Shown here piece by piece: positions 52,968 to 62,109 of a stretch of DNA of 64,000 nt. Each line of letters starts with the position of its first letter. Position 1 is the first letter of the stretch. This stretch comes from Actinomycetota bacterium. GTDB lineage: Bacteria > Actinomycetota > Actinomycetes > Mycobacteriales > Micromonosporaceae. Below the pieces are notes generated by a model that saw only the letters and a program-made list of their open reading frames with translations, was not told the DNA's origin and ran no database searches. The DNA is taken from NCBI GenBank assembly GCA_005885555.1, contig VAWN01000038.1, positions 36,409 to 100,408 on the forward strand, written 5' to 3'. A program made the translations under genes and the position numbers.

Positions 52968-53422
52968 TGGATCCCGCAGACGAGGCCCTGCTGGCCCGGC
53001 TCGGCGACATCGCCGACGAGATCGATCCGGTACCCGAGTCGACGTACCAGCTGGCGCGGGCCGCCTTCGCACTGCGCAGCGTCGACGCCGAACTGGCCGA
53101 GCTGGTCGACGACTCGGCGCTGCACGCCGACGCGCTCGCCGGGGTACGCGGCGGGGCGGACCTGCGGCTGCTGTCCTACCAGACCGCCGACCTCGACATC
53201 GAGCTTCAGGTGACCCGGCAGCACCAGGGCCACTCGATCCTCGGCCAGCTGGCCGGCACCGTGGTCCGCGAGGTCGGCGTCGAGACCTCGGCCGGCGTGC
53301 GCACCGTCGCGGTCGACGAGCTGGGCCGGTTCACCGTCGACGGGGTACCCCGCGGCCCGTTCCGGCTCCGGCTCGCCGGCCCGGCCGGTACCCCGGTCAC
53401 CACCGACTGGACCACGTTGTAG
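52967..53422 (+). CDS. Sigma-coupled 151-residue protein, candidate sigma regulator or protease substrate
   Basis: The N-terminal half is helical and acidic (DEALLARLGDIADEIDPVP, YQLARAAFALRSVDAELAEL). The C-terminal half is beta-rich and looks like a carboxypeptidase-regulatory/Ig-like fold (GQLAGTVVREVGVE, VDELGRFTVDGVPRGPFRLRL). No membrane helix and no zinc-type anti-sigma motif is seen. GGGAGGTG precedes ATG 52967. Translational coupling to the sigma gene argues for a sigma-binding partner, but this is inference. Confidence 0.8.
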   Translation: MDPADEALLARLGDIADEIDPVPESTYQLARAAFALRSVDAELAELVDDSALHADALAGVRGGADLRLLSYQTADLDIELQVTRQHQGHSILGQLAGTVVREVGVETSAGVRTVAVDELGRFTVDGVPRGPFRLRLAGPAGTPVTTDWTTL

Positions 53423-53456
53423 CTACCGGGCCTGCGCGAGCGGCCCGAGCGCTAGC

Positions 53457-53819
53457 ATGGCCGCAGTGATCACGATCGACGCGACCTCGCCGGTGCCGCC
53501 CTACGAGCAGCTGCGCGTGCAGCTGGCCGGGCAGATCTCGCAGCGGGTACTGCCGGTCGGCGCGCGGCTGCCGACGGTACGCGCGCTCGCGACCGATCTC
53601 GGCCTCGCGGTCAACACGGTCGCGCGGGCCTACCGGGAACTGGAAGCGGCCGGCCTCATCGAGACCCGCGGGCGGGCCGGTTCGTTCGTCGCGGCCGCCG
53701 GTGAGCGCAGCCGGGAACGGGCGCTGCACGCGGCCGAGGAGTACGCGGCCACCGTGGCGGCCCTCGGGCTGGACCCGGACGAGGCGCTGCGGATCGTCCG
53801 CGCCGCGCTGTACCGGTAG
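53457..53819 (+). CDS. GntR-family regulator, YtrA type
   Basis: A 120-residue protein with a winged HTH: PYEQLRVQLAGQI, LPVGARLPTVRALATDLGLAVNTVARAYRELEAAGLI. Only a short helical C-terminal arm follows, which is the YtrA subfamily, typically controlling ABC transporters. No transporter gene is adjacent. It begins 34 nt after the sigma-coupled gene and might be co-transcribed. Confidence 0.92.
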   Translation: MAAVITIDATSPVPPYEQLRVQLAGQISQRVLPVGARLPTVRALATDLGLAVNTVARAYRELEAAGLIETRGRAGSFVAAAGERSRERALHAAEEYAATVAALGLDPDEALRIVRAALYR

Positions 53820-53993
53820 GCCGTCACACGCCGCGGCTGGCGTTGAGCCATTCGGCGTCGTTCCACCTGACGGCGGTCGCGCCGACCGGCGGCACCCGGC
53901 GATCCTACCGCCAGCCGGGACGGAGTCTTCCATTGATAGGCGTCACTCGTATTGTGGTAGGGATGTGGAGGAACCGATAACGAGGGGATAACC

Positions 53994-55508
53994 ATGGCCA
54001 GGTCGGGAACCAGCCGTCTGCTGCGTCGCTTCGCGCTCGCCGCGACAGCCGTCGTACTCGCGGTGTCCGGCGGTCAGGCGGTCGCCGCCTGGGCCGAGCC
54101 GGCTGCCACCGGTACCACGATCGCCGTCGACCGGGCGCACCCGTTCGGCGCGCTGCCGCGCGACTTCGTCGGCCTGTCCTACGAGATGCGCGAGCTGTCG
54201 GCGCTGTGCACCACCGGCGACTGCACCGGCAACTTCAACGCCAAGCTGGGCAACCTGGTCGCGCTGTACCACAACCTGGGCCGCAGCAACGTCCGCATCG
54301 CCGGCAACCAGCTCGACCGCGACACCTTGTGGGTACCGGCCGGCCAGCAGCCACCGAGCCCGTTGCCGACCTGGACGCAGGATGTCGTCACGCCCGCGGA
54401 CATCGCGCGGCTGAACGGATTCCTGCGGGCCACCGGCTGGAAGGCCGAGGTCGGCATCAACCTCGCGCACTACGACCCGGCGCTGGCCGCGGACGAGGCG
54501 CACGCGCTGCTCGACATCCTGGGTCGCCGGCTGGTCGGCGCCGAGTGCGGCAACGAGCCCAACCACTACGCCAGCAACGGGTACCGGCCCTCGCCCTACG
54601 GTTTCGCCGAGCACCAGAAGGACTGGGAGGCGTGCGCCGCACTGGTCGGCGGCAACCGGCTCGCCGCACCGGATCTGAGCGCGCCGACGGGTACCGCGAC
54701 CTGGTTCAGCCAGTTCGCCCAGGCCGAGAGCGGTCGCATCGACATGCTGACGGCGCACAACTACACCGGCGCCACCACGATCGCCCAGCTGCTCTCCCCG
54801 CAGATCCACGACAAGGAACTGGCCGACGTCTCCGCGCAACTGGCCGCCGCGCAGGCGGTACACGTGCCGATCCGGCTGGACGAGACCAACTCGGCCGTCG
54901 GTGGCGGCATCGCCGGGGTCAGCGACGTGTACGCCGCGGCGCTGTGGGCGTTGGACTACAACATGGTGCTGGCGCAGGCGGGTTTCGCCGGGCTGAACTT
55001 CCACGGCGGGTTCGGGGTGTGCGGCGCACCGTTGTTCAACGGCAAGTTCCAGCGGTACACGCCGATCTGCGCGGCGAACATGCAGGATCAGGCGGCGAAG
55101 GTCTACACGGTGACGCCGGAGTACTACGGGCTCTACATGGCCACCCGGATGGGTACCGGTCGGTTCCTGCCGGTGACCGTGACCAGCGACCGCAATGTGA
55201 CCGCCTACGCGGTACGGGGTACCGACGGGCACCTGCGCATCGCCGTCATCGAGAAGGACGACACCACCGGTGCGCCGGTACCGGTCAGCATCGCGGTCGG
55301 CGGCTCGTCGGGTACCGCGGCGGTGCTGCACCTCACCGGCTCGACGCTGGCCAGCGCGGACGGGGTCGCGGTGCAGGGCGCGACGGTGGACCGCAACGGT
55401 CACCTGCGGCCCGGCCACGCCGACCGGGTACCGGTCAGCAACGGAGCGGTGAACCTCGATGTGGCCGCCGGCAGTGCGGTGATCATCACGCTGGACGGCT
55501 GCGACTGA
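53994..55508 (+). CDS. Secreted GH79-like beta-glucuronidase/heparanase-family protein
   Basis: A 504-residue exported enzyme. A signal peptide (FALAATAVVLAVSGGQAVAA) is followed by a TIM barrel with Glu188 in CGNEPNHY (acid/base) and Glu297 in RLDETNS (nucleophile), the retaining clan A pattern of GH79. A C-terminal beta domain (from about 390) follows. Likely substrates are glucuronic-acid-containing polysaccharides or arabinogalactan side chains; not determinable. GAGGGG lies before ATG 53994, and a hairpin follows the stop. Confidence 0.87.
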   Translation: MARSGTSRLLRRFALAATAVVLAVSGGQAVAAWAEPAATGTTIAVDRAHPFGALPRDFVGLSYEMRELSALCTTGDCTGNFNAKLGNLVALYHNLGRSNVRIAGNQLDRDTLWVPAGQQPPSPLPTWTQDVVTPADIARLNGFLRATGWKAEVGINLAHYDPALAADEAHALLDILGRRLVGAECGNEPNHYASNGYRPSPYGFAEHQKDWEACAALVGGNRLAAPDLSAPTGTATWFSQFAQAESGRIDMLTAHNYTGATTIAQLLSPQIHDKELADVSAQLAAAQAVHVPIRLDETNSAVGGGIAGVSDVYAAALWALDYNMVLAQAGFAGLNFHGGFGVCGAPLFNGKFQRYTPICAANMQDQAAKVYTVTPEYYGLYMATRMGTGRFLPVTVTSDRNVTAYAVRGTDGHLRIAVIEKDDTTGAPVPVSIAVGGSSGTAAVLHLTGSTLASADGVAVQGATVDRNGHLRPGHADRVPVSNGAVNLDVAAGSAVIITLDGCD

Positions 55509-55518
55509 CGCAACTTCA

Positions 55519-55554
55519 GGGGCGGCCGGGGCCTTAGGGGCTTCCGGCCGCCCT
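55519..55554 (+). terminator. Hairpin terminator after the GH79 gene
   Basis: GGGCGGCCGG (55520-55529) pairs perfectly with CCGGCCGCCC (55544-55553) around a 14-nt loop, 11 nt after the stop codon. Only a weak T content follows, as is usual in GC-rich actinobacteria. Confidence 0.7.
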
Positions 55555-55562
55555 GTCAACCC

Positions 55563-55592
55563 TTGACCCGGTCATCGGATGACTCCTAGGGT
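55563..55592 (+). promoter_or_regulatory. Candidate promoter of the chitinase gene
   Basis: TTGACC (55563-55568) and TAGGGT (55587-55592) are 18 nt apart and lie 33 nt before the chitinase ATG. The -35 box is good, the -10 box only fair. Confidence 0.45.
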
Positions 55593-55624
55593 GCGTTCAC
55601 GGACATCGATGAAGGCGGGTGTCA

Positions 55625-57028
55625 ATGCGTAGACGTACCAAGGTCCTGGCCGGTGCCGCGGCGGCAATGCTCGGCATGTTCGGCACAGCAACCATCATCG
55701 CCGCACAGTCGGCATCCGCGGCCACCGCGTTCGGTGTAGCGCCGTATGTAGATATGTCCAACAATGCCGAGAGCGAACTGGACAAGGCCATCAAGACGGC
55801 CGGCGTGAAGTTCTACACCGCGGCGTTCATCATCGGCTCCGGTTGTACCCCGATCTGGGGCGACTCGCAGCCGATCAGCAGTTCCCCCACCAATGCCGAG
55901 ATCGCCCGGGCGCAGAGCGAAGGCGCGCAGACCATCATCTCGTTCGGCGGCGCGGCCGGCGCGGAACTGGCGCAGACGTGTACCAGCACCGGCTCGCTCA
56001 CCGCGGCGTACCAGAGCGTCATCAACAAGTACCACGTCAACCACCTCGACTTCGACGTGGAAGGCGCGGCGATCGCCGACCCGGGTTCCATCAACCGGCG
56101 GTTCCAGGCCATCAGGACGCTGGAGAGCAACAACCCCGGCCTGGTCGTCTCGCTGACGATCCCGGTACTGCAGAGCGGCCCGGACGGCAACGGCCAGGCC
56201 TTCCTCAACGCGGCACACAGCAACGGGGTACGCGTCAGCATCGTCAACGCGATGACGATGGACTACGGCGGCAAGGTGTCCGACATGGGCGCCGCGGCGA
56301 TCAGCGCGGCCAAGGGAACCCTGGCGGCGGCGAAGTCGGCCGGGCTCACGTCCAGCTTCTCCGGTATCGGCATCACCCCGATGATCGGGCAGAACGACTC
56401 GGCCGGTGAGATCTTCACGAAGGCCAACGCGCAGGCCGTGGTGAACTTCGCCAACAGCAACGGCATCGGGCGGCTCGCGTTCTGGTCGGTCAGCCGGGAC
56501 CAGCCGTGCCCCGGCGGCCCCGGCGGCGGCGCCTCGCCGGTCTGCTCCAGCATCAGCCAGAGCGAGCTCGACTTCACCAGGATGTTCACCTCCTTCAGCG
56601 GCGGAGGCGGGGGTGGCGGTGGCGGTGGCGGAGGCGGTGGCGGAGGCGGCAACACCTTCGTCGGCGCCGGCTCCGGCAAGTGCATCGACGACCCGGGCAG
56701 CAGCACGACGAACGGTACCCAGATGATCATCTGGACCTGCCACGGCACCGCCAACCAGTCCATCACCGCCACCGGTGGCACCCTGCAGGTCATGGGCAAG
56801 TGCTTCGACGCACCCAAGGGCGCCACCGCCAACAACACCATCGTGGAGATCTGGACCTGCAACGGCGGCGCCAACCAGAAGTTCAGCTACAACTCGGCCA
56901 ACGGCACCATCGTCGGCAGCCAGTCCGGCAAGTGCGTGACCGTACAGGGAGCCTCGACCGCCAACGGCGGCAAGCTGGTCCTGTTCACCTGCAGCGGCGC
57001 CAGCAACCAGAAGTGGACCCGTAAGTAG
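55625..57028 (+). CDS. Secreted GH18 chitinase with polyglycine linker and ricin-type CBM13
   Basis: A 467-residue exported enzyme. After a signal peptide (about 1-33) comes a GH18 barrel with the catalytic signature HLDFDVEG (Asp142, Asp144, catalytic Glu146). A run of 17 glycines (56600-56650) links it to a C-terminal ricin-type trefoil (CBM13) with QMIIWTCHG, IVEIWTCNG and KLVLFTCSG repeats. It should bind and cut chitin or related polymers outside the cell. GAAGG stands before ATG 55625; a GTG 6 nt upstream is an alternative. Confidence 0.93.
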   Translation: MRRRTKVLAGAAAAMLGMFGTATIIAAQSASAATAFGVAPYVDMSNNAESELDKAIKTAGVKFYTAAFIIGSGCTPIWGDSQPISSSPTNAEIARAQSEGAQTIISFGGAAGAELAQTCTSTGSLTAAYQSVINKYHVNHLDFDVEGAAIADPGSINRRFQAIRTLESNNPGLVVSLTIPVLQSGPDGNGQAFLNAAHSNGVRVSIVNAMTMDYGGKVSDMGAAAISAAKGTLAAAKSAGLTSSFSGIGITPMIGQNDSAGEIFTKANAQAVVNFANSNGIGRLAFWSVSRDQPCPGGPGGGASPVCSSISQSELDFTRMFTSFSGGGGGGGGGGGGGGGGGNTFVGAGSGKCIDDPGSSTTNGTQMIIWTCHGTANQSITATGGTLQVMGKCFDAPKGATANNTIVEIWTCNGGANQKFSYNSANGTIVGSQSGKCVTVQGASTANGGKLVLFTCSGASNQKWTRK

Positions 57029-57040
57029 GGTCTTTCCCGC

Positions 57041-57679
57041 TCAACGGCGCGCCGCCGTCGCCGCGGCCATCCGGACGCGGGCCGGCGGCAGCTCGCCCGC
57101 CGCCCGCGCGCGGGCCAGTGCCGCGATCCACCAGGCGAGGTCGTCGAGCATGACCGCGAGGCTCGTCCGGCTGGCCGGGTCGGCCGGCTCGCCGTCGTCG
57201 CCGAACGCGCGCCCCGCCTGACCGAGCAACACGGTGGTACGCAACGGGACCATCTCCTGGTCGACGGTGATCTGGGTCAGGTGCTCGACCGCCCGCGCGC
57301 CACCCGCGATTCCGGTGCTGTACCCGACGAACCCGGCCGGCTTGTTGCGGAAGGCGAAGCTGGCGAACACGGTCTCCAGCGCGTTCTTCAGTACCGCCGG
57401 CACGCTGTGGTTGTACTCCGGCGTGACGAACAGGTACCCGTCGCCGGCCGCGATGGTGGTGTTCCAGCGCTTCACGACCGGGTCGGAGTATGTCGGGTCG
57501 GTCGGGTCGCCGATGCTGCCGGCGTGCTCGGCGAACATCGGCAGCGCCCACTCGCGCAGATCGAGTACCTCGACGTCGAACGCGCCGTGCGCGCGGGCGT
57601 GCCGGACCACCCACGGAGTCACCGAGTCGAGGAGCCGGTTCGGCCGGATGCTGCCGGTGATGATCTGCAAGCGGTACAC
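57041..57679 (-). CDS. NADPH-dependent FMN reductase family protein
   Basis: A 212-residue flavodoxin-fold protein. The FMN phosphate loop is GSIRPNRLLD near the N-terminus, and the second FMN contact is TPEYNHSVPAVLKNAL. It should reduce FMN, quinones or azo compounds with NAD(P)H. GTG 57679 (VYRLQIITGS) is chosen because it places the first strand at the N-terminus as in the family. It lies 32 nt after the LCP gene stop on the same strand. Confidence 0.9.
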   Translation of the reverse strand: MYRLQIITGSIRPNRLLDSVTPWVVRHARAHGAFDVEVLDLREWALPMFAEHAGSIGDPTDPTYSDPVVKRWNTTIAAGDGYLFVTPEYNHSVPAVLKNALETVFASFAFRNKPAGFVGYSTGIAGGARAVEHLTQITVDQEMVPLRTTVLLGQAGRAFGDDGEPADPASRTSLAVMLDDLAWWIAALARARAAGELPPARVRMAAATAARR

Positions 57680-57711
57680 GCCGCAGACGGTACCAGCGCC
57701 GCGCGTGTCAA

Positions 57712-58935
57712 CTACGGCGAGGCACTGGGCGACGGTGCCGGTGGCCGCGACGGTGCCGGTGGTCCGTCGGTGCTGACCCAGCCGGGGTTCGCCGCGACGA
57801 AGGCACCGACGGTGTCGTCGCGCAACGCCTGGAACAGTTGCATGCTGGTGCTGTCCAGGATCTCGTAGTCGCTGCCGCCGATGACCTGCGTGTTGAACTG
57901 GCCGCCGTTCGTCTTGACCATCGTGACGTCGCCCGGCCGGATGTTGCGCAGGTTGAACAGCCAGTCGGTGACCGAGTACCCGTTGCCGTCGAAGGTCACC
58001 GCACCGGCGGTGTTGTGCAGCACCGAGTCCAGGGTCAGCGGGTTGGCCAGTACCCCGGTGCTGGTCGCCTTCTGCAGCAACGCTTTCAGGAACTGTTGCT
58101 GGTGCCGCTCGCGGCCGTAGTCGCCGTCGGGGATCAGCTCGCGCTGCCGTACGTAGTCCAGCGCCTGCCAGCCGGCCATGTGCTGGCAGCCGGGCTGGTA
58201 CACCTGCGGCCGCACACCCCAGATCGGCACCGGGTGGTAGTCCGGCGGGACCAGGTGGTACGGCGGGGTTTCCTTGCCGTCGGCGGTCCAGCCGATGTGC
58301 ACCGAGGTGGTCTTCTCGTCGACGCACAGGTCGATCCCGCCGACCGCGTCGACGACCGCCTGGAACCCGGTGAAGTTGACGATCGCGGCCGCGTTGAAGC
58401 TCAGTCCGGTCAACTGTTGCAGCGCCAGCCCGACCAGTTCGGTGCCGCCGGCGCGGCCGCCGCCGTTGTTGAACCCGTAGGCGTACGCGGCGTTTATCTT
58501 GTCGGTGCCGCCGTGGTAACCGGTCTTCGGGTACGGCGGGATCTGCACGCGGCTGTCCCGCGGGATCGACACCAGGTACACGCGATCGTGCGTGGCCGGG
58601 ACGTGCGCGATGAGGATGGTGTCCGAGCGCGCACCGTCGACCGTGTCACCGGGCCGGTCGTCACTGCCGAGCAGCAGGATGTTGAGCGGCCCGTCGATCG
58701 ATGCCGGCGCGGGCGAGGCACCGGCGGCACCCGAGGCGGTGGCGGCCGCGCCACCGAGCAGCGGGGTCTGGTGCACGCCGCTGGTGAAGCGGTACAGGAG
58801 AAAGCCGGCCACGCCGACGGTACCCGCGCCGAGCACCACCACGACGATCCCGACCACGAGCAGTGTGCGCAGGAAACGGCGCCGGCGACGCTGGTGCGGT
58901 GTCGGTGTCGCGGGTGGCCCGTCCTCGTTGCCCAT
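57712..58935 (-). CDS. LytR-CpsA-Psr (LCP) family cell-wall ligase
   Basis: A 407-residue membrane-anchored protein. A Pro/Arg-rich cytoplasmic start and one helix (LLVVGIVVVVLGAGTVGVAGFLL) precede the LCP domain: ILLLGSDDRPGD, ARSDTILIAHV, VSIPRDSRV, DKINAAYAYG, VDAVGGIDLCVD, ALDYVRQREL. LCP enzymes transfer lipid-linked wall polymers to peptidoglycan, so it could anchor the exopolysaccharide or an arabinogalactan-type polymer. The tail is Pro/Ser-rich. Confidence 0.94.
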   Translation of the reverse strand: MGNEDGPPATPTPHQRRRRRFLRTLLVVGIVVVVLGAGTVGVAGFLLYRFTSGVHQTPLLGGAAATASGAAGASPAPASIDGPLNILLLGSDDRPGDTVDGARSDTILIAHVPATHDRVYLVSIPRDSRVQIPPYPKTGYHGGTDKINAAYAYGFNNGGGRAGGTELVGLALQQLTGLSFNAAAIVNFTGFQAVVDAVGGIDLCVDEKTTSVHIGWTADGKETPPYHLVPPDYHPVPIWGVRPQVYQPGCQHMAGWQALDYVRQRELIPDGDYGRERHQQQFLKALLQKATSTGVLANPLTLDSVLHNTAGAVTFDGNGYSVTDWLFNLRNIRPGDVTMVKTNGGQFNTQVIGGSDYEILDSTSMQLFQALRDDTVGAFVAANPGWVSTDGPPAPSRPPAPSPSASP

Positions 58936-59087
58936 CCGGCCCCCTCGTGCATGCCCCGATTGAGCCTAGCTCGCGTTGCTGTGCCTCATCGCCGCCTCAT
59001 GAGAATGACGCGACGGGCCGGCCGTTTGGTTGCACGCACGGGCGGCCGGGGTCAGCAGGCGGACTGACCCCGGCCGCGCCAAGGTGT

Positions 59088-61251
59088 TCAGCTGACCGAC
59101 ACCACGTCCAGGTCGGGTGCCCACGCGGTGTTGTTGAAGAACTTGATGCTGTTGTTGCCGGCCTTGAGGGTCACCGACACGGTGGTCTTCGCCGGGGTGT
59201 TGAAGTCGGTACCCGTGCAGTTGACCGCGATCGTCGCGCCACCGTTGACGCTCAGATCGAACGTCCGGGTGCCGTTGACGCCGTACTGGATGGTCAGCGT
59301 GTAGGTGCCGGCGGTGGCCACGCTGAGGTTGTTGACGACCAGGAAGTTGCTGCTGGTGCTGCCGATGAAGCGCACCTTCGCCCCGCCCGAGCAGGCCGCG
59401 CAGCTGGACACGGCGGCCGCGCCGGAGAACGTGTTACCGGAGGCCTCCGCCTCGACCTTGGTGTTCGGTGGCGGCGTACCGCTGCCCGCATACGCCGACG
59501 CGAGCCACAGCTCGTCGATGCGCAACTGGTGCGAGGAGGCGTACACGCTGTCGACCTCCAGCCGGATGAACCGTGCCGTCGCGCCGATGTCGATGTACTG
59601 CGCGCCGCGCGCGTTCGGCAGGGTACCGGTCCTGACCGTGCTGAAGGTGCTGCCGTCGCCGCTCGTCAGGATCTTGTACCCGTTGATCCGCGCGGACGAG
59701 GTGGCGGTCTGCGTGACGGTGTCCTCGCGCTGGTTCACCGCGAGGTATGCCACGTGCCTGGCCGAGCCCTGGTCCAGCGTGACCGACACCGGCGCGGTCT
59801 TGTTGCTGTCCCAGTAGTTCAGGTACGAACCGTCGACCAGGTTCGCCGCGCCGTGCCCGCTGGCCGACGCGGTCGCCGAGGCGGTGACCCCGCTGGTCTT
59901 CGCGACCCGGCCGGACATCGTCACCTTGAACACCGTGTCGTACGGGTCCCAGCTGCTGATCCCACTGATGGTGAGGAAACCGCCCGCCTGACTGAAGTTC
60001 ACCGCTGCGCCGCCGCGCTCGTTGGTCACGCCGGACACGATGTACCCGCCGTCGCGCACCTTCACCGAGCTGCCCGACGACGGCTTGGTGATGACGTGCA
60101 CGTACTGGATGTTCTCGTTGCCCTTGGTCACCGTCGTGTACCCGTAGGCGCCGTTGCCGAAGTTGCCGCCCGGCATGCCGCCGTACATGTACCCGCCGCC
60201 CTCGACGCCGTGCACCGACTCCCAGATCTGCCCGATGTACCCGTTGAAGAAGTTGTTGAAGTTGGCCTGGTTGGACGGGAACTTCCCGTTGACCTGAGGC
60301 GCCTCATCCATCAGCGACTTCACCGAGTTGCCGGCGTTGGCCACGTACCGCCCGACGTTGAGCGCAGTGTCCACAGTGGAGTTCGAGCCGTCGTACCACC
60401 ACGCGCCGCTGCTCGGCAGCTTGTAGTCGGCCTCGGTCAGCCGCGGCTGCGCGGTGAAGTACGCCTGCGGCATGTCGTATGCCGGAGTCATGCCGGTCTG
60501 TCTTCTGCTCGTTGCTGATCATGTCCATGATCGGCGTGTCTTCGTTGTTGTTGCTGATCGTCATGTTCGGGTGCAGCTGGTAGATCTGCGCGTAGAGGTT
60601 GTGGTCCAGCCAGTACTGGTTGTCGTTGTCGATCCAGAACCCGTCCAGCGTCGGGTGGCTCTGCATGACGTCGAAGAAGTTGTCGTAGCTGAACTCGCCG
60701 AACCCGGCCTGGGTGTCCATGTCCACGGTGTGCCCGGCGTACGTGGAGAACGCGGCCGAGTCGAACCACTCGTGGTTGTTCAGGTTGTGCCACTGGGCGT
60801 CGTTGGTCATGTAGAGGATGACGCGCAGCCCCGCACCGTGCGCCGCGCTGATCAGCTCGCCGAGGAAGTCCCGCTTCGTCGAGCAGGAACCGGGGATCGG
60901 CGACGGCCACGGCCGCGCGTACCCGAGCTTGCTGTGGAACGTCGCCAGGGTGATGTAGCTGGCGTGCAGCTTCTGCGCCTCGCTGACCCAGTAGCTGGCC
61001 GACCAGCCGCCGCTGGTGACCGCGTTCTCCCAGGCCGAGCAACTGGTGAAGCCGGGCGAGGTGAGCATCCCCCAGTGCATGAACAGGCCGTTGGTCGACG
61101 CGCGCAGGAAGTCCTGCCGCGGGTTCTGCAGATCGGCGCGGGCCGGCCGACCGCCCAGCCCGACGAGCGCCAGTACCAGTGCGGCGACGGCCACCGCGAG
61201 GGCGGCGACGCCGAGCCGCCGGGGTAACCGTCGGGAGATGCTATATGTCAC
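59088..61251 (-). pseudogene. Secreted GH29-like (alpha-L-fucosidase-type) enzyme with F5/8C and CBM35-like domains, frameshifted
   Basis: GTG 61251 opens a signal peptide, then a TIM barrel (NGLFMHWGML, LRVILYMTND, LDGFWIDNDNQYW) of GH29 type. At 60496-60503 (plus strand GTCTGTCT) a 4-bp tandem duplication shifts the frame. The first frame degrades after NEQKT and ends at 60304; the next frame carries GMTPAYDMPQAYF onward, a discoidin-like domain (NLVDGSYLNYWDS) and a CBM35-like domain (VEAEASGN, NSIKFFNNT). Removing 4 bp gives one frame of 719 residues. It is inactive as read, unless the duplication is a sequence error. Confidence 0.8.
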
Positions 61252-61378
61252 GGTCGTCCGCCCTTCGTACGAGAACCGACCTTCGGTGGCCGTCTGCATG
61301 GCGGGAGGGCAGCGGGCACCACGAAACGTCGCCGTCAAGTACGACGAAACATAGGATGTCTCGGGTCGGCCGTCAACC

Positions 61379-62086
61379 TCAACCGCGCTCGACGAACACG
61401 TCGTCGACGGCGCCGTGGTACTGGTCGTTACCCGGCCCGGCGCCCTTGCCGCCGATCCGCAGCGGCACCGCGTCGTCCACCGCCAGGGCGGCGGGGACCG
61501 ACCGGACCCCGGCGACGGTACCGTCGACAGCGATGCTCAGCGCGGTCCCGGTACGCCGGCAGGTCAGCTGGTGCCACTGCCCGTCCGCGACGGACCCGCC
61601 GGCCAGGGCGACGTACCGGGTCGCCGCGCCGGCGCCGACCAGTACACAGCTCGGCCGGCCGGCGTACCCGTCGACCTGCAGCTTCCACTCCCCGCCCGGC
61701 GACGTCGCGTAACCCTTCTGCACCACGTTCTCGCCGGGACCGGTCCGGTCGGCGGCCAGCAGTACCGTGGCGCCGTAGCTGAACGCCGCCCGGCCCGGGT
61801 TCAGGTCGGGGCCGGACGCCGCCTCCAGTACCACCGGCGCGCAGCAGGCCGGGAATCCGATCGCGTGGCCGGCTCCGTGCGGTACCCACGTAAGCTGCCC
61901 GGCACCCACGGCCCGCAGGAGGTGGCCGTTGCCGGAGTCGTCGGCGCCCGGCGCCGCGTCGAAGCCGTACCGCGCCACGACCGCGCCGGACGCGGAGCCG
62001 GCGGAGCCGGCCGGGCCGGCAGAGCCAGCAGAGCCAGCAGAGCCGAGCAGTCCCACGACCAGGACCACGAGTGCAACAAGCCGCAT
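61379..62086 (-). CDS. Secreted LamG/concanavalin-like domain protein
   Basis: A 235-residue exported protein. A signal peptide (VALVVLVVGLLGSAGSAG) runs into short Gly-Ser-Ala repeats, then a LamG-type jelly-roll: RYGFDAAPGADDSGNGHLL, FSYGATVLL, GQWHQLTCRRTG, LSIAVDGTVAG. Such domains bind carbohydrates or proteins; no catalytic residue is seen. It lies 127 nt upstream of the fucosidase-type gene on the same strand. Confidence 0.85.
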   Translation of the reverse strand: MRLVALVVLVVGLLGSAGSAGSAGPAGSAGSASGAVVARYGFDAAPGADDSGNGHLLRAVGAGQLTWVPHGAGHAIGFPACCAPVVLEAASGPDLNPGRAAFSYGATVLLAADRTGPGENVVQKGYATSPGGEWKLQVDGYAGRPSCVLVGAGAATRYVALAGGSVADGQWHQLTCRRTGTALSIAVDGTVAGVRSVPAALAVDDAVPLRIGGKGAGPGNDQYHGAVDDVFVERG

Positions 62087-62109
62087 ACGGTCACGATAGG
62101 GTCGGGCGC

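Noticed and set aside
60490..60510. Programmed ribosomal frameshift in the fucosidase-type gene
   Set aside because: The site is a plain 4-bp duplication without slippery heptamer or downstream structure, and removing 4 bp restores the frame exactly.
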